Shown here: in pieces, positions 22,425 to 32,401 of the stretch
Position numbering within the stretch: position 1 is the stretch's first letter
Layout: every line of letters starts with the position of its first letter
Origin: Paragorgia papillata
Lineage: Eukaryota; Cnidaria; Anthozoa; Scleralcyonacea; Coralliidae
NCBI GenBank assembly: GCA_035771165.1
Contig: JAWNZC010000238.1
Span: 1,494,001 to 1,558,000 of the forward strand
Length of the DNA stretch: 64,000 nucleotides
Direction: 5' to 3'
Notes under the pieces: generated by a model
The model's database searches: none
What the model was told of the DNA's origin: nothing
What the model saw: only the letters and a program-made list of their open reading frames with translations
Position numbers and translations under genes: made by a program

Positions 22425-22984
22425 ATTTGTTTTGTCCCATTGATCTATCTGCATTTGTTGATTTGATATATCAAAAAATATGTATAATTATTACTATAGC
22501 CGGCACCAGAAAATCTTAATCCTCAATGTTTAATCTTTCCTGCCTGAAGGTCATTTGAGAAAAATGTAGTAAGTGGGTCTTCTGACCCTAGCAAGTGAAA
22601 GTTACTGCTACTAGCAACCTTGAAGCAACATGACTCTGCACTGCACCACTCCTGTTTGTGGCCGCCAGGCCCTGGTGTTGACCTACTGTACTATACTATA
22701 AGTATAAAATCAGAGTATATCCAGAATTTTTCAGTAGCATATTAGGACTCCATTTGGTCCTTCAGGCAGCACTTTCCTTGCGATAGTAACTTCTAGTATA
22801 TCACTCATCTAGAGGTAGGTCACTGTCACTGTCACTCGAGCTTATGTCTCAACTCTCGACACTCGACTTTTGGTTACACTCGGACAGTGTTACCGCTAAG
22901 AACAAGGTCAAACATTTTAATTTGATTTAGTCTTCTGAAACTCGCTGAAACCCTTGAGCACTTGTTTTCAATTATAAGTTTTGT

Positions 22985-23012
22985 CATGTGAACAACTAAG
23001 AGAGTTTAAAAG
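22985..23012 (+). promoter_or_regulatory. Putative promoter of copy 3: CATGTG and TTTAAAAG
   Basis: CATGTG is at 22985-22990 and TTTAAAAG at 23005-23012, 119 bp before the ATG. Confidence 0.5.
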
Positions 23013-23123
23013 ACGAACCTTCTGTATCAGAGCATTCACTTCCAGTTAGAAACCTCCGCGAAAGTTGCTTAAGATCAAGAAACCCGAAGTTCTGAGAGAA
23101 GAAAACAGTGTGAACTTTTTATC

Positions 23124-23856
23124 ATGAAGTGTCTTGGTGTTCTCGCAATTATTGCTTTGGCATTTGTTTGCTTACCTGCAGGTATTTTTACACTATATTA
23201 TTGTAACTGAGTTGTTGTAACATTCTGAGAAAGTGATATACATTGCGCGATTAAAGCAGACCTGCATGCACTCGTTCGTTAACGGTTAACCTATAGATTG
23301 TATAGTCCAGTTTGAAAAATTCTACTGTCTATTGTAAAATTTTACTGAATGTTAACTCTTATCATTATATGTAGATGGGGCTGAGTCCGATGTCATTCGT
23401 GTGTTTGACCCTGAACTGAAGTTATCTAAAGAAGAAATGCTCAATATTTTGAAAGAGGCAAGCTTGGAAAAGTTTGGTTTCAAAAAGACCGTAGAAAGCA
23501 CCATTGAAACCAACGAAAATGGAGAGAAGTCAATGAAGGAAACGATCTTCTACATGGCGACTGCTAAGTGTTCAGAGGCTGCTTACTGGGAAGGCGTTTT
23601 AGAGGAACGCTTACACGCAGATTTTCGCTCATCTAAATTCGGCCGAAAATTCGTTCGAGAAATTCAAAGTCGTATCAAGGGACGTGGCACAAAGTATTGC
23701 AAAATTGGGCTGGAAATGCACCTGATTCACCTGCATCGATGTTGTCAAGATTCCGCCATGGTCAGTAACGTAGTAAAAAGAGAAGTGCGGTCAGAGAAGG
23801 GAGGTCATTGGTCTTGTCGGTGTGCTAAAATTGTGTACTTAGACTATATAGCATGA
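23124..23856 (+). CDS. Small secreted Cys-containing protein, family copy 3 (two exons)
   Basis: Exons 23124-23181 and 23375-23856 join across a 193-bp phase-1 GT-AG intron, giving 179 residues. The signal peptide has Ile for Val at residue 9 compared with copy 2. The core block is identical to copy 2 over RKFVREIQSRIKGRGTKYCK. Cys142-Cys143 are present. Lys154-Arg155 precedes a tail with HWSCRCAKIVY, a different cysteine spacing from copies 1 and 2. There are six cysteines outside the signal peptide. The C-terminus is extended to LDYIA by the extra T seen in copy 2 plus a 4-bp TATA insertion. Intact and probably functional. The predicted product is secreted and its role is unknown. Confidence 0.8.
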
Positions 23857-23930
23857 TTTTAGGAAAGTCCAAGTTTGTAAATCCTTACTGGATTATATTT
23901 AGATGTAATAGATGTTTGGGTTTTAACATA

Positions 23931-23936
23931 AATAAA
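23931..23936 (+). terminator. Polyadenylation signal AATAAA, copy 3
   Basis: AATAAA 75 bp after the stop codon, same context as the other copies. Confidence 0.6.
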
Positions 23937-24013
23937 TTTTGATTGGGCATTAACGACAATATAGGTCTTTTGCTTTTTTATATTTATCTAATTTTTTCAG
24001 TCCAAACGTAATT

Positions 24014-24949
24014 ACTCGGGTCGGACGAGTCTAGGTTTCGGCTTTCTTTTTTTTTTTTTTGGGGGGGGGGGTCCACAAAATGGCAATTATTGCATCATCC
24101 CGTCAGGCCTTGCGAAACTGTAAGGCATGTCGATTTTCGATTTTTCGAGTTCTTTCTTTTCGACAGCTTTGCCTTTGATCGAGTTGGGTTGATCATGTGG
24201 TGATTTCCGCGGTATTGGTGAATTCATCAGTAGTTGATCAGTAATGTTGCTGACAAGGTTTGTCCATGAAGACAGAATAGACGAGTATATTACAGACAGA
24301 AGAAAATGTTCAAAATGCCGTGTTGACATCAGTACCTAGGAAGCCTTGACTTGAGGACTAGAAATACAAGATAGAGCCACATAATATCAAAGAAAATACA
24401 CGTACTGTTTACCTAGTATTAAACGCCTTGCTGCTTGGTCCAACAACTACGAAACACATGTGGTAGACACCAAATAATGCAAAAAATATGTTTTAGTCGT
24501 CTACAAGTCCCCCTGTCATGAAGGTGTCGTATAATACATTTGGGAATGTGTTTCAAAAATGCATATTTAATCTGTTGGTACGATTTACATGAATTCTATA
24601 TCGGAACCATCGATTGAATCTGCCGAATTTAGCACTATAGGTTTTGTGGTTTTGTCTGGTCTACTGAAAGTATTATTAAGATCGTTTAATTCGACTAAAC
24701 GGGCTTGTTGTCACCAAATTGCTTCATGGAACTAAGTACTTCATATTGGACCATATATAGATAATTTGTGTCGAGCGCCCTACTCGCAAATACATAACAC
24801 TGCTTAATGATTGCTTCTGAGAGTTTTGTACTTTTTAACAGACACTTAATATGCACACGCTGTTCCTAAGGTTTTCTAGATGTGCGAAGACTGCGACAAT
24901 ATTTGCAGAAATCAGTAGCCCGAGTGAACGTCTGAGCAGGCGTCTTGTT
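24014..24949. mobile_element. About 936-bp insertion in the 3' flank of copy 3
   Basis: Same element as 19073-20013. On its minus strand an 80-codon frame (24087-24329) contains NSPIPRKSPHDQPNS and KAVEKKELEKSKIDMPYSF. In the copy 2 version its upstream part is interrupted by a stop. It may be an element-encoded or captured exon, but I do not recognise it. Confidence 0.55.
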
Positions 24950-25272
24950 GAGTTATAATTAACAACTTATTTCGTAAAGCTGCGAAGTGTCTGTTACACT
25001 TTATGGGGCGCCAAGTGTAAATTTATTATTTAGCAAAATAGTTGTCATGTTTCCCATTATAAACAAATAAGTGATTGAAAAGAAACGCTTATTTATATAT
25101 AATAAATTTAAACGGGCTTCATTATTTACAAATAATTAAGTTATTTATTGTTTCACAGTTTCAGTGTCTCTACGGTTATTTTCTTTTTATTGATGGGGAT
25201 ATGAGTCTATCTTTGAAGTTGATCAGCAGAATTTTAGTGAGAGATTTTACCGTGAAGTATTTTACTTTCTCA

Positions 25273-25497
25273 GGGGCTGTTTACTGAGCCGGGCTAGCCC
25301 GGTTAGCCGGGCTGTCACGAAATTCTTTCCTTGGCCACAAAAACAGATTTTAATCAACGTTAGGATTCGTTTACATCTAAGCTAAATCGATTCTTCTTTG
25401 TACATTTAGTTTACGCGAGTTTCAAATCCACAGTGAGATCCTAATTAATCGCGGGAGCCCAGTTAACCGGGCTAGCCCGGTTCATGTAAACAGCCCC
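25273..25497. mobile_element. 225-bp MITE, TIR GGGGCTGTTTAC, TSD TCA
   Basis: The ends GGGGCTGTTTAC..GAGCC and GGTTCATGTAAACAGCCCC are inverted, with GGGCTAGCCCGG beside each. TCA flanks both ends (25270-25272, 25498-25500). The empty site is at 6617-6622 in the copy 1 duplicon. Non-coding. Confidence 0.75.
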
Positions 25498-25510
25498 TCA
25501 GTCAGTATAA

Positions 25511-25732
25511 AGCCCTAATCAAAACGAGAACGCAAGTCATCGCAAGTTGGCAGTCACAAATTTCTGTGGCGGTCGTTCAAACACCCAAATTAACAAAATA
25601 AAGGTTTCATGAGTGTTTTAAACAAGTTTTAACTTTGTCATGGTACATAATATTTTTGGGAAATTATTCAGAGCGGCTGGCTGAGATAGCGTGACAACTT
25701 GCGATGACTTGCATTCTTGTTTGATTAGGGCT
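25511..25732. mobile_element. PIF/Harbinger-like MITE, second copy, TSD TAA
   Basis: 222 bp, same family as 10194-10417 but with the interior in the other orientation. TAA at 25508-25510 and 25733-25735. The empty site in the copy 1 duplicon is at about 6625-6630. Confidence 0.75.
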
Positions 25733-25733
25733 T

Positions 25734-26457
25734 AACAGCCGTATAATTTACATTTGTCGTACTAGTAAAAATATACTTTAAACGCTTGTGAACCAATGCT
25801 TATCATATAGTTCTGTAGATATTTTATGGCTAAATCAGCTCAACTAATCCCAAACATTGTTGAATTAACTAGTATATACGGCATGGACATATTTGTACTG
25901 ATAAATTCCAAAATATAGCCTTTTTCAGTCAACTAACTATTTTTATTCCAAATGTTTTGATTCAGGACATCCATTCCAGCTACTTACATAAACTTTTAGG
26001 GGCTACTAAGATTTTATAGCAAATTTCAATAAATTTATTAACCCTTCGAGGCCTGGACCTCTCTCTGTGCTGAATAAAATCGTCTAGCGTTAGCTAGATA
26101 AGATACTAAAGACTCGTCTTCAGGCTTCAAAGTGTTAATATTGAACAGTGTTAACACTATAGCTGCCGACGAAAAAGCGTTGCATAATACTATCATTTTT
26201 AAGGTCACGTAACAATCTCCATAGCAACATATCAGGTAAAAGGTAGCGTCAAACTATATATCCACCTTCCTGCAAAATATTGTGAAGATTGGACCAAACG
26301 ATAGATTTGTATTCGATTTTTTTGTCATTTTCAGCCCAAAACAAGGTAGAGTCGATGAGACAATCAGTTATTATTTATGTCTGCTTGTGTACGTACAATA
26401 AAAATACAGCAAAATGACCGTACAGTCTAAGGCGATTCGTTAAAATGATAGACCATG
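25734..26457 (+). repeat. Downstream part of the family duplicon
   Basis: Direct match to 6628-7440 and inverted match to 36310-35580. Contains one TTAACACTTTGAGGCCTGG unit at 26036-26136. No gene. Confidence 0.75.
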
Positions 26458-26459
26458 CA

Positions 26460-26890
26460 TACATGACGTTTCGTAAGCTGTGAAATGTCAATAATATGTT
26501 TTCTTGTGAAATGTGAAATGTGAAATGCTAGATTTTTGTGTCATGAAACGTGATTTACATCACAGTCGTGAGCTTGTCGATAATAAATGTTGTTTACTAT
26601 GAATTAAGTTCTCAGTTTGTCGTGAACTGTGATTTTCCTTTATACCGATTACCTTAAACTCAAGACTCGAGTTATACTGTATAATAAGACGTAATAAAAT
26701 TGAAATATTGCCAATGTTTTTATATGAAACGTAAAATGGCCATTTTCAATTCTCACTCGTGAAATGTGAAATAATTATTTTATTGCTTATGAAACGTGAT
26801 AAACACATGCACCCCCCTCTTTATTCCTCTCTATAGATACAAGCTTCTCGATGTCATTTTTAAAGATACCAATGAAAATGCCAGTTTAGA
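26460..26890 (-). repeat. TTTCAC-motif repeat element, copy 1
   Basis: About 430 bp rich in GTGAAATG/TTTCAC motifs, with a GTGATTTACATCACAG segment. Two further copies are at 35160-35540 and 62865-63320 in the other orientation. Non-coding. Confidence 0.65.
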
Positions 26891-26932
26891 CTTAAGTATT
26901 GGATTTCCCAGTATTGAGTATTAACCACTTAC

Positions 26933-27195
26933 GTTTTAGTTTTAGTTTTAGTTTTAGTTTCAGTTTTAGTTTTAGTTTTAGTTTTAGTTTTAGTTTTAGT
27001 TTTAGTTTTAGTTTTAGTTTTAGTTTTAGTTTTAGTTTTAGTTTTAGTTTTAGTTTTAGTTTTAGTTTTAGTTTTAGTTTTAGTTTTAGTTTTAGTTTTA
27101 GTTTTAGTTTTAGTTTTAGTTTTAATTTAGTTTAGCGGTTTAGTTTAGTTTAGCGGTTTAGGTTTAGTTTAGTTTAATTTAGTTTAGTTTAGTTT
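26933..27195 (+). repeat. (TTTTAG)n hexanucleotide array followed by (TTTAG)n
   Basis: About 32 nearly perfect TTTTAG units to 27125, then TTTAG units to about 27195. One frame reads Phe-Ser repeatedly for 78 codons only because of the repeat. Confidence 0.95.
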
Positions 27196-27410
27196 ATCAA
27201 GTCTAGCAGTACCGTTTACTCGTTCGGTTAATAGTAAATTTGAACGGTCTGCTTATATACGTACCGGAGTATAGGTAAGTAGCTATTTCTAGTTAAAATA
27301 ATTTAGTAGCTATAGTCTTGTTCACTGCATGAGCAACGCTTAGCCCAATTTTGTTGGATGTGATCTAGAACAGCATTGATATCAATATTATAGAAAGGCT
27401 GTAAGTTTAA

Positions 27411-27628
27411 CACTTTGAGGCCTGGAGCCCTGGACCTATCCCTGTGCTGAATAAAATCGTCTGGCGTTAGCCCGAATTCACCTTAAAGACTCGTCGTCAG
27501 GCTTCAAAGTGTTAAAGAGATAGGTTTTAACACTTTGAGGCCTGGACCTCTCCCTGTGCTGAATAAAATCGTCTGGCGTTAGCCGGAATAAACCTTAAAG
27601 ACTCGTCGTCAGGCTTCAAAGTGTTAAA
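27411..27628. repeat. TTAACACTTTGAGGCCTGG foldback repeats, two units
   Basis: Two nearly perfect tandem units of the family at 6893-7094. The second ends CAGGCTTCAAAGTGTTAA. Confidence 0.75.
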
Positions 27629-27639
27629 TAGTTTTAAGA

Positions 27640-28740
27640 AAAAACTGTATAAAACATTTTTGGATGCCCAGAAAATATTATCGCTTTGAGGCGTTCCAAA
27701 GATTAAATGAATTTAAACCTAAAACAAAAGATGTGCACGGTGTAAGGTACGGTTCAACATAAAATCCCAGCTCATTATAGGCGCTTTGAAGTTTGCCGAG
27801 TTCCCAGACCATATCTCGATTGACTACGACTTGGTTCAGTTTGCTTACCATCCCAACATTTGATTGGCTATTTTTATTTACATCACACTTTTAGACATTT
27901 TACCGATTTTGTTTTATTTTATTTTATCATATTTTACTCTGATAAAGGCATCGAAATGTCAGTATTTCATTATCAAAACTACTCTCGGGAGTTTAAACCA
28001 CCTTTTCACTTTGCTCAGAATGACGAAGGGCCGGCTTCGCTCGAAACGTTAGACTCCTACGTTCTCTGTTTCAGCAGTATATCAAACCTTACTATATTTC
28101 GGTTGTTGTCTCAACACTGCCTACGACGCATCACGCTACTTTTATTCCACTATATGAAATCAAATAGACTGATAAATTTATTCAAAACCCTGAAAAATGT
28201 TATAGTATACATAACAGTTTTCTAAACTTCAGAATTTGTAAAACCTTCTCCAAAATGGCATTTCAAAGACACTGGATTTCAAAGCTTCCATGCACGCATA
28301 CTAAAACTATTTTACACGTTAGTGCCAAAAAGCGCGTGGGCACTGTGGCGGACTCTCGTTTTTTTTAAAATCCCCTGCCACAGTCCCCTGCGCCTCTTTC
28401 GAGTCCAGTCCGCCACAGGTGCCCACGCGCTTTTTGGCATGACGAATTGCCAAGATGACAAAATTTCCGCTTTGAAAAAATAAAACCCTAAGGGGTAATT
28501 CATGACGAATTTTCCGCTTTTTGGCTCCCTGTGGTTAGTGTAGTGTTTTCAGCTCAAGATTGTTAAAGCTTCAGTTGTTTTTACTCGACAAGCAGAAGCT
28601 GTCGTAAGTTGTTATCAGAAGTTCCTGAGTGTTATAGGAGTTTTCCCATCTGTATAGCTCAGTGAGACAGTGACATAAAAGTAGTGTGCTGCGTAGGCGG
28701 TGTTGGAATACAAATCGAAATATATAGTACATTACTCAAC
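27640..28740 (-). repeat. Block with inverted homology to 9061-9740
   Basis: 27836-28330 is the reverse of pieces of 9240-9740, including the TGATAAAGGCATCGAAA motif and a hammerhead-family arm at 28020-28130. A frame of 121 codons at 27860-28225 spans these repeats and is not a gene. Confidence 0.55.
28322..28537. mobile_element. Foldback insertion with CCAAAAAGCGCGTGGGCAC arms
   Basis: Arms at 28324-28352 and 28409-28438 pair almost perfectly. The insertion interrupts sequence that is continuous at 9240-9265. GTTAGTG, present once at that empty site, flanks the insertion on both sides, suggesting a 7-8-bp target duplication. Confidence 0.6.
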
Positions 28741-28904
28741 GTGGTTTCTAACGTTTCGAGGGCCTCCGCTCGAAATGTTAGAAACTATACGTTCAATTTA
28801 ATTTCGGCAGAAAACTCTCGGCAACATCTCATATGCAAACGCTACCACTTAGGAGCACATATGACTATGAATTTGCAACCTGAATTTGCAACCTCCATCT
28901 GAGC

Positions 28905-29095
28905 CCCAGTGGCCCAATGGTTAGAGCGTCTAACCGGTCACTAGAAGGTTGCAGGTTAATCGAACCCTGTCTGGGCTCTCAGAAATCTTTTCTGAGTAAT
29001 TGAGCTTGACGAACGTCCACCGAACGTCTGTCACATATTACACCAAGTTCGCAAACGCACCACATGCACTACATGTATACGTACAACTTATCATG
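28905..29095 (+). mobile_element. tRNA-derived SINE, copy 1
   Basis: GAGCCCCAGTGGCCCAATGG with TTAGAGC is an A-box-like start. GGTTAATCGAACCC is a B box widened by two bases. The ends (GAGCCC, GGGCTC) could form an acceptor stem, but the anticodon arm has a 9-nt loop, so it is not a working tRNA gene. A tRNA-unrelated body (TTTTCTGAGTAATTGAGCTT) follows. The body recurs at 29755-29870 and inverted at 45535-45715. Confidence 0.7.
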
Positions 29096-29215
29096 TCACT
29101 TTAACAACATCTCATATGCAAACGCTACCACTTAGGAGTACCTATGACTATGAATTTGCAACCTAGCCTTAGCTCTCCATCTGAGCCTCAGTTGCTCAAT
29201 GGTTATTTATACAAT

Positions 29216-29562
29216 ACCCTGGTTGCTATGCGTGTTTTCATTGGTTGTTGCCCATGATCTATTAGAGGACAGACACATGGATCACGTCAGATCACGTCAG
29301 CTGACTTGCTTTTTTCTTTCTTCACGCCCCAAAATCCGGCAAGAAGCATTGTGTAACTTTTATATTGTATAAAACAAATAGATTCCATTTTTTTGTTGTC
29401 TGTTCAGTTATAGATGCACAGAGGACGTCATAACGTGGTAAGAACATCAGTGACCCACTCGACTGCGTCTCGTAGGCCACTTTTTTGTTCTTACCACGTT
29501 GTGACGTCATCTGTGCATCTATAACTGAACAGACAACGGCAAAATGGAATCTATTTGTTAAA
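29216..29562. mobile_element. Foldback insertion in the SINE, TSD TA
   Basis: The inner part (29367-29560) has arms ACAAATAGATTCCATTTT and TTGTCTGTTCAGTTATAGAT with their complements, about 80 bp each. The outer part starts TTTATACAATA. TA flanks both ends. It may be two nested elements. A TA duplication fits Tc1/mariner-like or related MITEs. Confidence 0.6.
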
Positions 29563-29584
29563 TAGAGCGTCAAACCGGTCATTA

Positions 29585-29715
29585 AACCTGACGAAGGGCC
29601 TTCGCTCGAAACGTTAGATTCCTACGTTCTCTGTTTCGGCAGTATATCTAACCTAAGTTACTCTATTTCGATTGTTGTTTCGACACTGCCTACGCAGCAC
29701 GCTACTTTTATTTCA
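29585..29715 (+). mobile_element. Hammerhead-like 130-bp repeat inserted in the SINE, TSD CATTA
   Basis: CATTA is on both sides (29580-29584 and 29716-29720). It contains CTGACGA (29588-29594), a GGGC/GCTC stem and GAAA (29608-29611), then ACGTT. It continues with CTGTTTCGGCAGTATA and ends CTACTTTTATTTCAC. Because it has one clear insertion boundary, it gives the best ends for this widespread family. Confidence 0.6.
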
Positions 29716-29879
29716 CCATTAGAAGGTTGCAGGTTCGAACCCTGTCTGGGGTCTCAGAAATCTTTTCTGAGTAATTGAGCTTGACGAACGTCCACCGAAC
29801 GTCTGTTAAAGCTCGCAAACGTACGCGCATGCACTACATGTATACGTACACGTAGAACTTATCATGTCAGTATATTCAA

Positions 29880-32060
29880 ACCTTACTATATTTCGATGTA
29901 TATATAGCTCAGAGTTTTCTGAGTTTAACTACTTACGACAGCTTGTACGGCAAAAACAACGGCTAAAACATGTTGTAATTATGTTACATGTATGGCAGTA
30001 TATCCTCTGCCAGGTTGTTAACTTGTGCATAAATAAATTATGATATTCACTTCACTTCACTTCATAACCGCAAACAAGGTGGCATTTTATCTTTGTCACT
30101 TCAGTGTGCATGTTTATTTTACTCTTTTGTGGTACAATAGCTCCACTAGGCGTAAATGATTCAATACAACATCCATATAATGAAGTTAAGAAAAGTAGTA
30201 GTAAGTTAACTCAACAGTAAGTAAATTGTTTTTATTTGAATTTCGTGAAGTAATTGGAATATGATAAACGAGTATTTATAGATGAAATTAAGAATTTATT
30301 TATATAAGAACATATAAGAATATAAGAACCTACCCCACGCTGATTTGGTAAAATGTAGGTTCTTGTTAGCGGTTTTTTACTGTATATCAGCTCATGCATA
30401 TAGTCAACTCGGGCTCGTTGTCCAATTGTTAAATAACGCTATATATACCCACTTTATATAAATGAGGTCAAATGTATAATGCTATAAATTTGTCACGATT
30501 GAGAATACATCACAAATGAGTTCGACACGTTAGCCTGAGGTTCTTGTAGTAATTGAAGGTTCTTGTTAGCGGGTTTTTACTGTAGTCTACGAGGCGCAGT
30601 CGAGACTAAACGAAGGACGAGTTATTTATTTATTTTAGTATAAACCAACTATAGTTGGATAAACTATTATTTTTAAGAAACAAACTGAAACCTCAGCAAG
30701 TTTTCTGCCATAATTTTGCATTAAAACTTAAAATGCTTATAAAACGAAAATTAAGTTTGTCTTATTTGAAAGTACTTTTAAAATGACAAAGTAACATCTT
30801 TTGCTGTTTTTTGTTTCCTTGCTTTGTTTTTAAGATATCACGTCACAACATGTATAATGACTTACCGGGAAAGGTTATATATCTTTGCTATTATCAGACG
30901 GAATCTCTCTCCTCCGATTCGAAGAGCCGGAATCACTTCGAAGCAATTGTGTGTGGTTTTCCCTTACAACAACAAAAATATACATTTTCAACTGATTCCG
31001 TTTAATAATAGCAAAGATATAACCTTTCCCAGTAAGTCATTTTATTATATGGCTGGGTTTGATTTCCGGTCCGTACACAAAACGACGCACGCTGATTTGT
31101 TCCCGAGAGGTCGGGATTTTACCGGATATTGACCTCCGCGGTCTGTGTCCAGGTCAATACGCTTTTTCCTCGGCCCTGCAAGTTTTGGCGAGAACATTTC
31201 TCAGTTGATTTGAATACAAATAAAGGAGAACTGGTTATCTTTATCCAAATATTCTGAACAATAAAATGTGTTGGAACATTACTGCTGGTTTTCTTTAAAG
31301 CTGTTTATCTAAAAACATGACAAATAAAAGCCGAACTGGTGTAAACAAGAAGGCCAAGAGCGACATGAAAAAGTTAACAGGTAAGGTAAACAGCATACTC
31401 CAAAGACGAAAACAACGCTCGAAGCTTAAAAATAAAGTGAACCAATAGCCATATAATAAATTCCTTATTAACCTCGTTTGCTCGGTCTGTATACCGGAAA
31501 GTATTTGCCCTCGGTTCGGTCCCGTACAGACCTCGCACTCGGTTAATAAGTCCTTAATATGCACGTTGTGATGTCAGTGGTTATAGTTTCACATATCAAA
31601 CAAACTGAAATATCTCAAAAACGAAGCAGTGGAAGCAAGGAAACAAAAAACTGAACAAAAGATGTTACTCTGTCATTTCAAAATTAAGACAAAGTTAATT
31701 TTCGTTTCATAAGCACTTCTTGAGTCTTTCACTATTAGTGCTCTACCTACTTTGTTGCTTTTTGAGAATTTCAAGAAAGCCTTTTCACCAATTATAGACA
31801 GCCAATCAGAATGCAAGGTTTGTAATAGTCCACTTTTGGTTTACACTAAAGCAATATATTGCATACACTATATAAATTAATTTTGACAAATAATTTGATA
31901 TCTCATTTAGCATGCATATTTAAAAAAATACTATTTACTGCATAGCTATCATGATATTTTTTCATAACTTGTAATCATATTTATAAATTTATTCGACTTT
32001 AGAAAATTAAGATTGCAACTGTAGACAAGCGTTTTAAATCAATTAAGCCAAATTCGATAT
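29880..32060 (-). repeat. Inverted partner of 7535-9060
   Basis: Reverse match to 7535-9060 with added segments, notably 30290-30640 and 31040-31565. The second of these starts with a purine/GC-richer piece and ends in a TTATTAACC/GGTTAATAA foldback. The plus-strand frames of 64-102 codons here are inside repeats. Confidence 0.65.
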
Positions 32061-32401
32061 ACCGTAAAGTTCCCAAACGGTAACAACCCCCCGAAAGTTA
32101 CGATTTCAAACAAAAGTCAACTTGTTGTTTTTTAACAAGATACGAAATAAATGTATTACATTGTCTCATGTTTAACTTTAATATTTATACACAATTCGAG
32201 TTAATTATGAAACGTTATAGTATAAAAAGTTATATAAGCTTGTTCTAATTATTTGCACGTTTATAGGGTAACAACAGAAACCTCAAGAAAAACAACTCAA
32301 CTAAACACTAACACTCTTAGAAACAATTTGCTAAATTTACTATAAGTAATTGTGCATGTCTTAATATTCAGTCGTGTCGATCGTTTCTAATGAATACGCA
32401 T

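Larger units (their letters stand above)
21606..22797 (+). mobile_element. 1.2-kb Helitron-like insertion
   Basis: The insertion interrupts the duplicated block (compare 15070-15080). The left end holds a GC hairpin (GTTGCTGCCCC with GGGGGCAGCAAC). The right end, CTTGCGATAGTAACTTCTAG followed by T, is shared with 59455-59475. A CTAG|T 3' end is a Helitron feature, but the 5' end is not a clear TC and the exact junction is ambiguous. It carries the short ORF at 21907. Confidence 0.45.
22850..25270 (+). repeat. Duplicon of gene copy 3 (direct partner 17850-20335)
   Basis: Collinear with the copy 2 duplicon. Beyond 25270 it continues into DNA shared with the copy 1 duplicon (25734-26457 with 6628-7440), so copy 3 keeps the longer ancestral flank. 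Confidence 0.85.
29185..29870 (+). mobile_element. tRNA-derived SINE, copy 2, split by two insertions
   Basis: SINE sequence is found in three pieces: 29185-29215, 29563-29584 and 29716-29870. The pieces join smoothly when compared with copy 1. The B box GGTTCGAACCC at about 29732 is intact here. Confidence 0.65.

Noticed and set aside
26899..27135. 78-codon Phe-Ser repeat frame
   Set aside because: Produced entirely by the (TTTTAG)n array.
27860..28225. 121-codon plus-strand frame
   Set aside because: Spans several dispersed repeats, including a hammerhead-family arm, and is broken in the homologous block at 9.2-9.7 kb.
28905..28985. Functional tRNA gene
   Set aside because: The anticodon arm has a 9-nt loop, the T arm is widened by two bases, and the sequence continues into a repeated SINE body.
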